Origin: Gammaproteobacteria bacterium
GTDB taxonomy: Bacteria > Pseudomonadota > Gammaproteobacteria > SZUA-229
Length of the DNA stretch: 5,773 nt
Reading direction: 5' to 3'
Assembly (NCBI GenBank): GCA_011321985.1
Contig: DROB01000094.1
Span: forward strand, 1-5,773
Every line of letters begins with the position of its first letter. The stretch's first letter is position 1. Below the pieces are notes generated by a model. The model was not told where the DNA came from, did not search any database, and worked only from the letters and a program-made list of their open reading frames with translations. Both the position numbers and the translations under genes were made by a program. This document shows, one piece after another, positions 5,453 through 5,773 of the stretch.

Positions 5453-5773
5453 CTATGCCCAACGCATGCCACCGCGCCGGACGGTATCGGCACCGTCTGA
5501 ATCCAGCGCGTCCCGGCCATCACCGAGTAATTCGTAGTGTTTGATATTGTGGTCAGCCAGTGCCTGAATGTGCGCCAGTTCTTCGCTCGCGCGGACATCG
5601 CCTTTTTTGAACAGGTGACGAAAACGCTGTTGTTCGATGAGATAGTCAGCCACCGGCCGGGGATGGCGGATCGGCATGCTGCCGATCAGTTCACTGCGTT
5701 CGAGTTCGATTACTGGAAACAGCCCGGTCTGCACCGCCAGCCTGGCGATCCGGATACTGTGTGCACCGTCATG
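5453..5773 (-). CDS. porB: Pyruvate:ferredoxin oxidoreductase beta subunit, C-terminal end (5' truncated by window edge)
   Basis: The frame is open from the window edge to a TAG at 5455-5453, giving the last 106 residues. They begin HDGAHSIRIARLAVQTGLFPVIELE and continue with PRPVADYLIEQQRFRHL and a closing HIQALADHNIKHYELL. These match the C-terminus of PorB-type beta subunits, with the LAVxTGxFP strand, the RPVxxYL stretch, QxRFRHL and the final IQAxAD helix. The whole subunit (about 300 residues) binds thiamine diphosphate and a [4Fe-4S] cluster and converts pyruvate and CoA reversibly to acetyl-CoA, CO2 and reduced ferredoxin. The catalytic parts lie outside the window, so substrate choice (pyruvate or another 2-oxoacid) is not proved; KorB-type C-termini look different. 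The GTG at 5734 is internal, not a start. The flavoprotein gene follows after 36 bp in the same operon. Confidence 0.82.
   Translation of the reverse strand, partial: HDGAHSIRIARLAVQTGLFPVIELERSELIGSMPIRHPRPVADYLIEQQRFRHLFKKGDVRASEELAHIQALADHNIKHYELLGDGRDALDSDGADTVRRGGMRWA

Overview
The window looks like chromosomal DNA from a gammaproteobacterium, plausibly a chemolithotrophic or sulfur-oxidiser-like lineage. This rests on protein style (DevB-type 6-phosphogluconolactonase, proteobacterial G6PD and enolase), on a REP-type palindrome pair with the TGTAGG(A/C)GCGG head seen in many gammaproteobacterial genomes, and on a two-subunit-style pyruvate:ferredoxin oxidoreductase with a GltD-like partner. 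The exact genus cannot be read from the sequence.

Left block, plus strand (1-3031): the 3' part of zwf (glucose-6-phosphate dehydrogenase), then pgl 18 bp downstream, then a 223-bp gap with several adjacent inverted repeats, then a complete enolase gene. zwf and pgl carry out the first two steps of the oxidative pentose phosphate or Entner-Doudoroff route, and enolase acts in lower glycolysis/gluconeogenesis. The enolase retains all its catalytic residues but is not in the common pyrG-eno-ftsB setting, so it may be a second copy.

Middle (3032-3715): an AT-richer break between the two metabolic blocks. It holds a 13-bp tandem duplication over the enolase stop codon, a head-to-head pair of REP-like palindromes, and a small minus-strand gene for a 100-residue protein with a lysine/alanine-rich histone H1-like tail and a DUF2934-like C-terminal domain. 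The 175 bp upstream of that gene hold only a weak candidate promoter.

Right block, minus strand (3716-5773): the C-terminal end of a PorB-like pyruvate:ferredoxin oxidoreductase beta subunit, followed after 36 bp by a 566-residue iron-sulfur flavoprotein. The flavoprotein combines a GltD-like FAD/NAD(P) reductase with a C-terminal 2x[4Fe-4S] ferredoxin domain. The two probably form one operon in which the flavoprotein takes the place of a separate PorD ferredoxin subunit and links the oxidoreductase to a nicotinamide pool. Its N-terminal cluster region lacks two of the usual cysteines, and its second Rossmann fold lacks the arginine pair linked to NADPH binding.

No CRISPR array, tRNA, rRNA, transposase or phage gene was seen. 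The most notable items are the flavoprotein's architecture, the histone-like DUF2934 protein, the REP pair and the structured region before the enolase gene.
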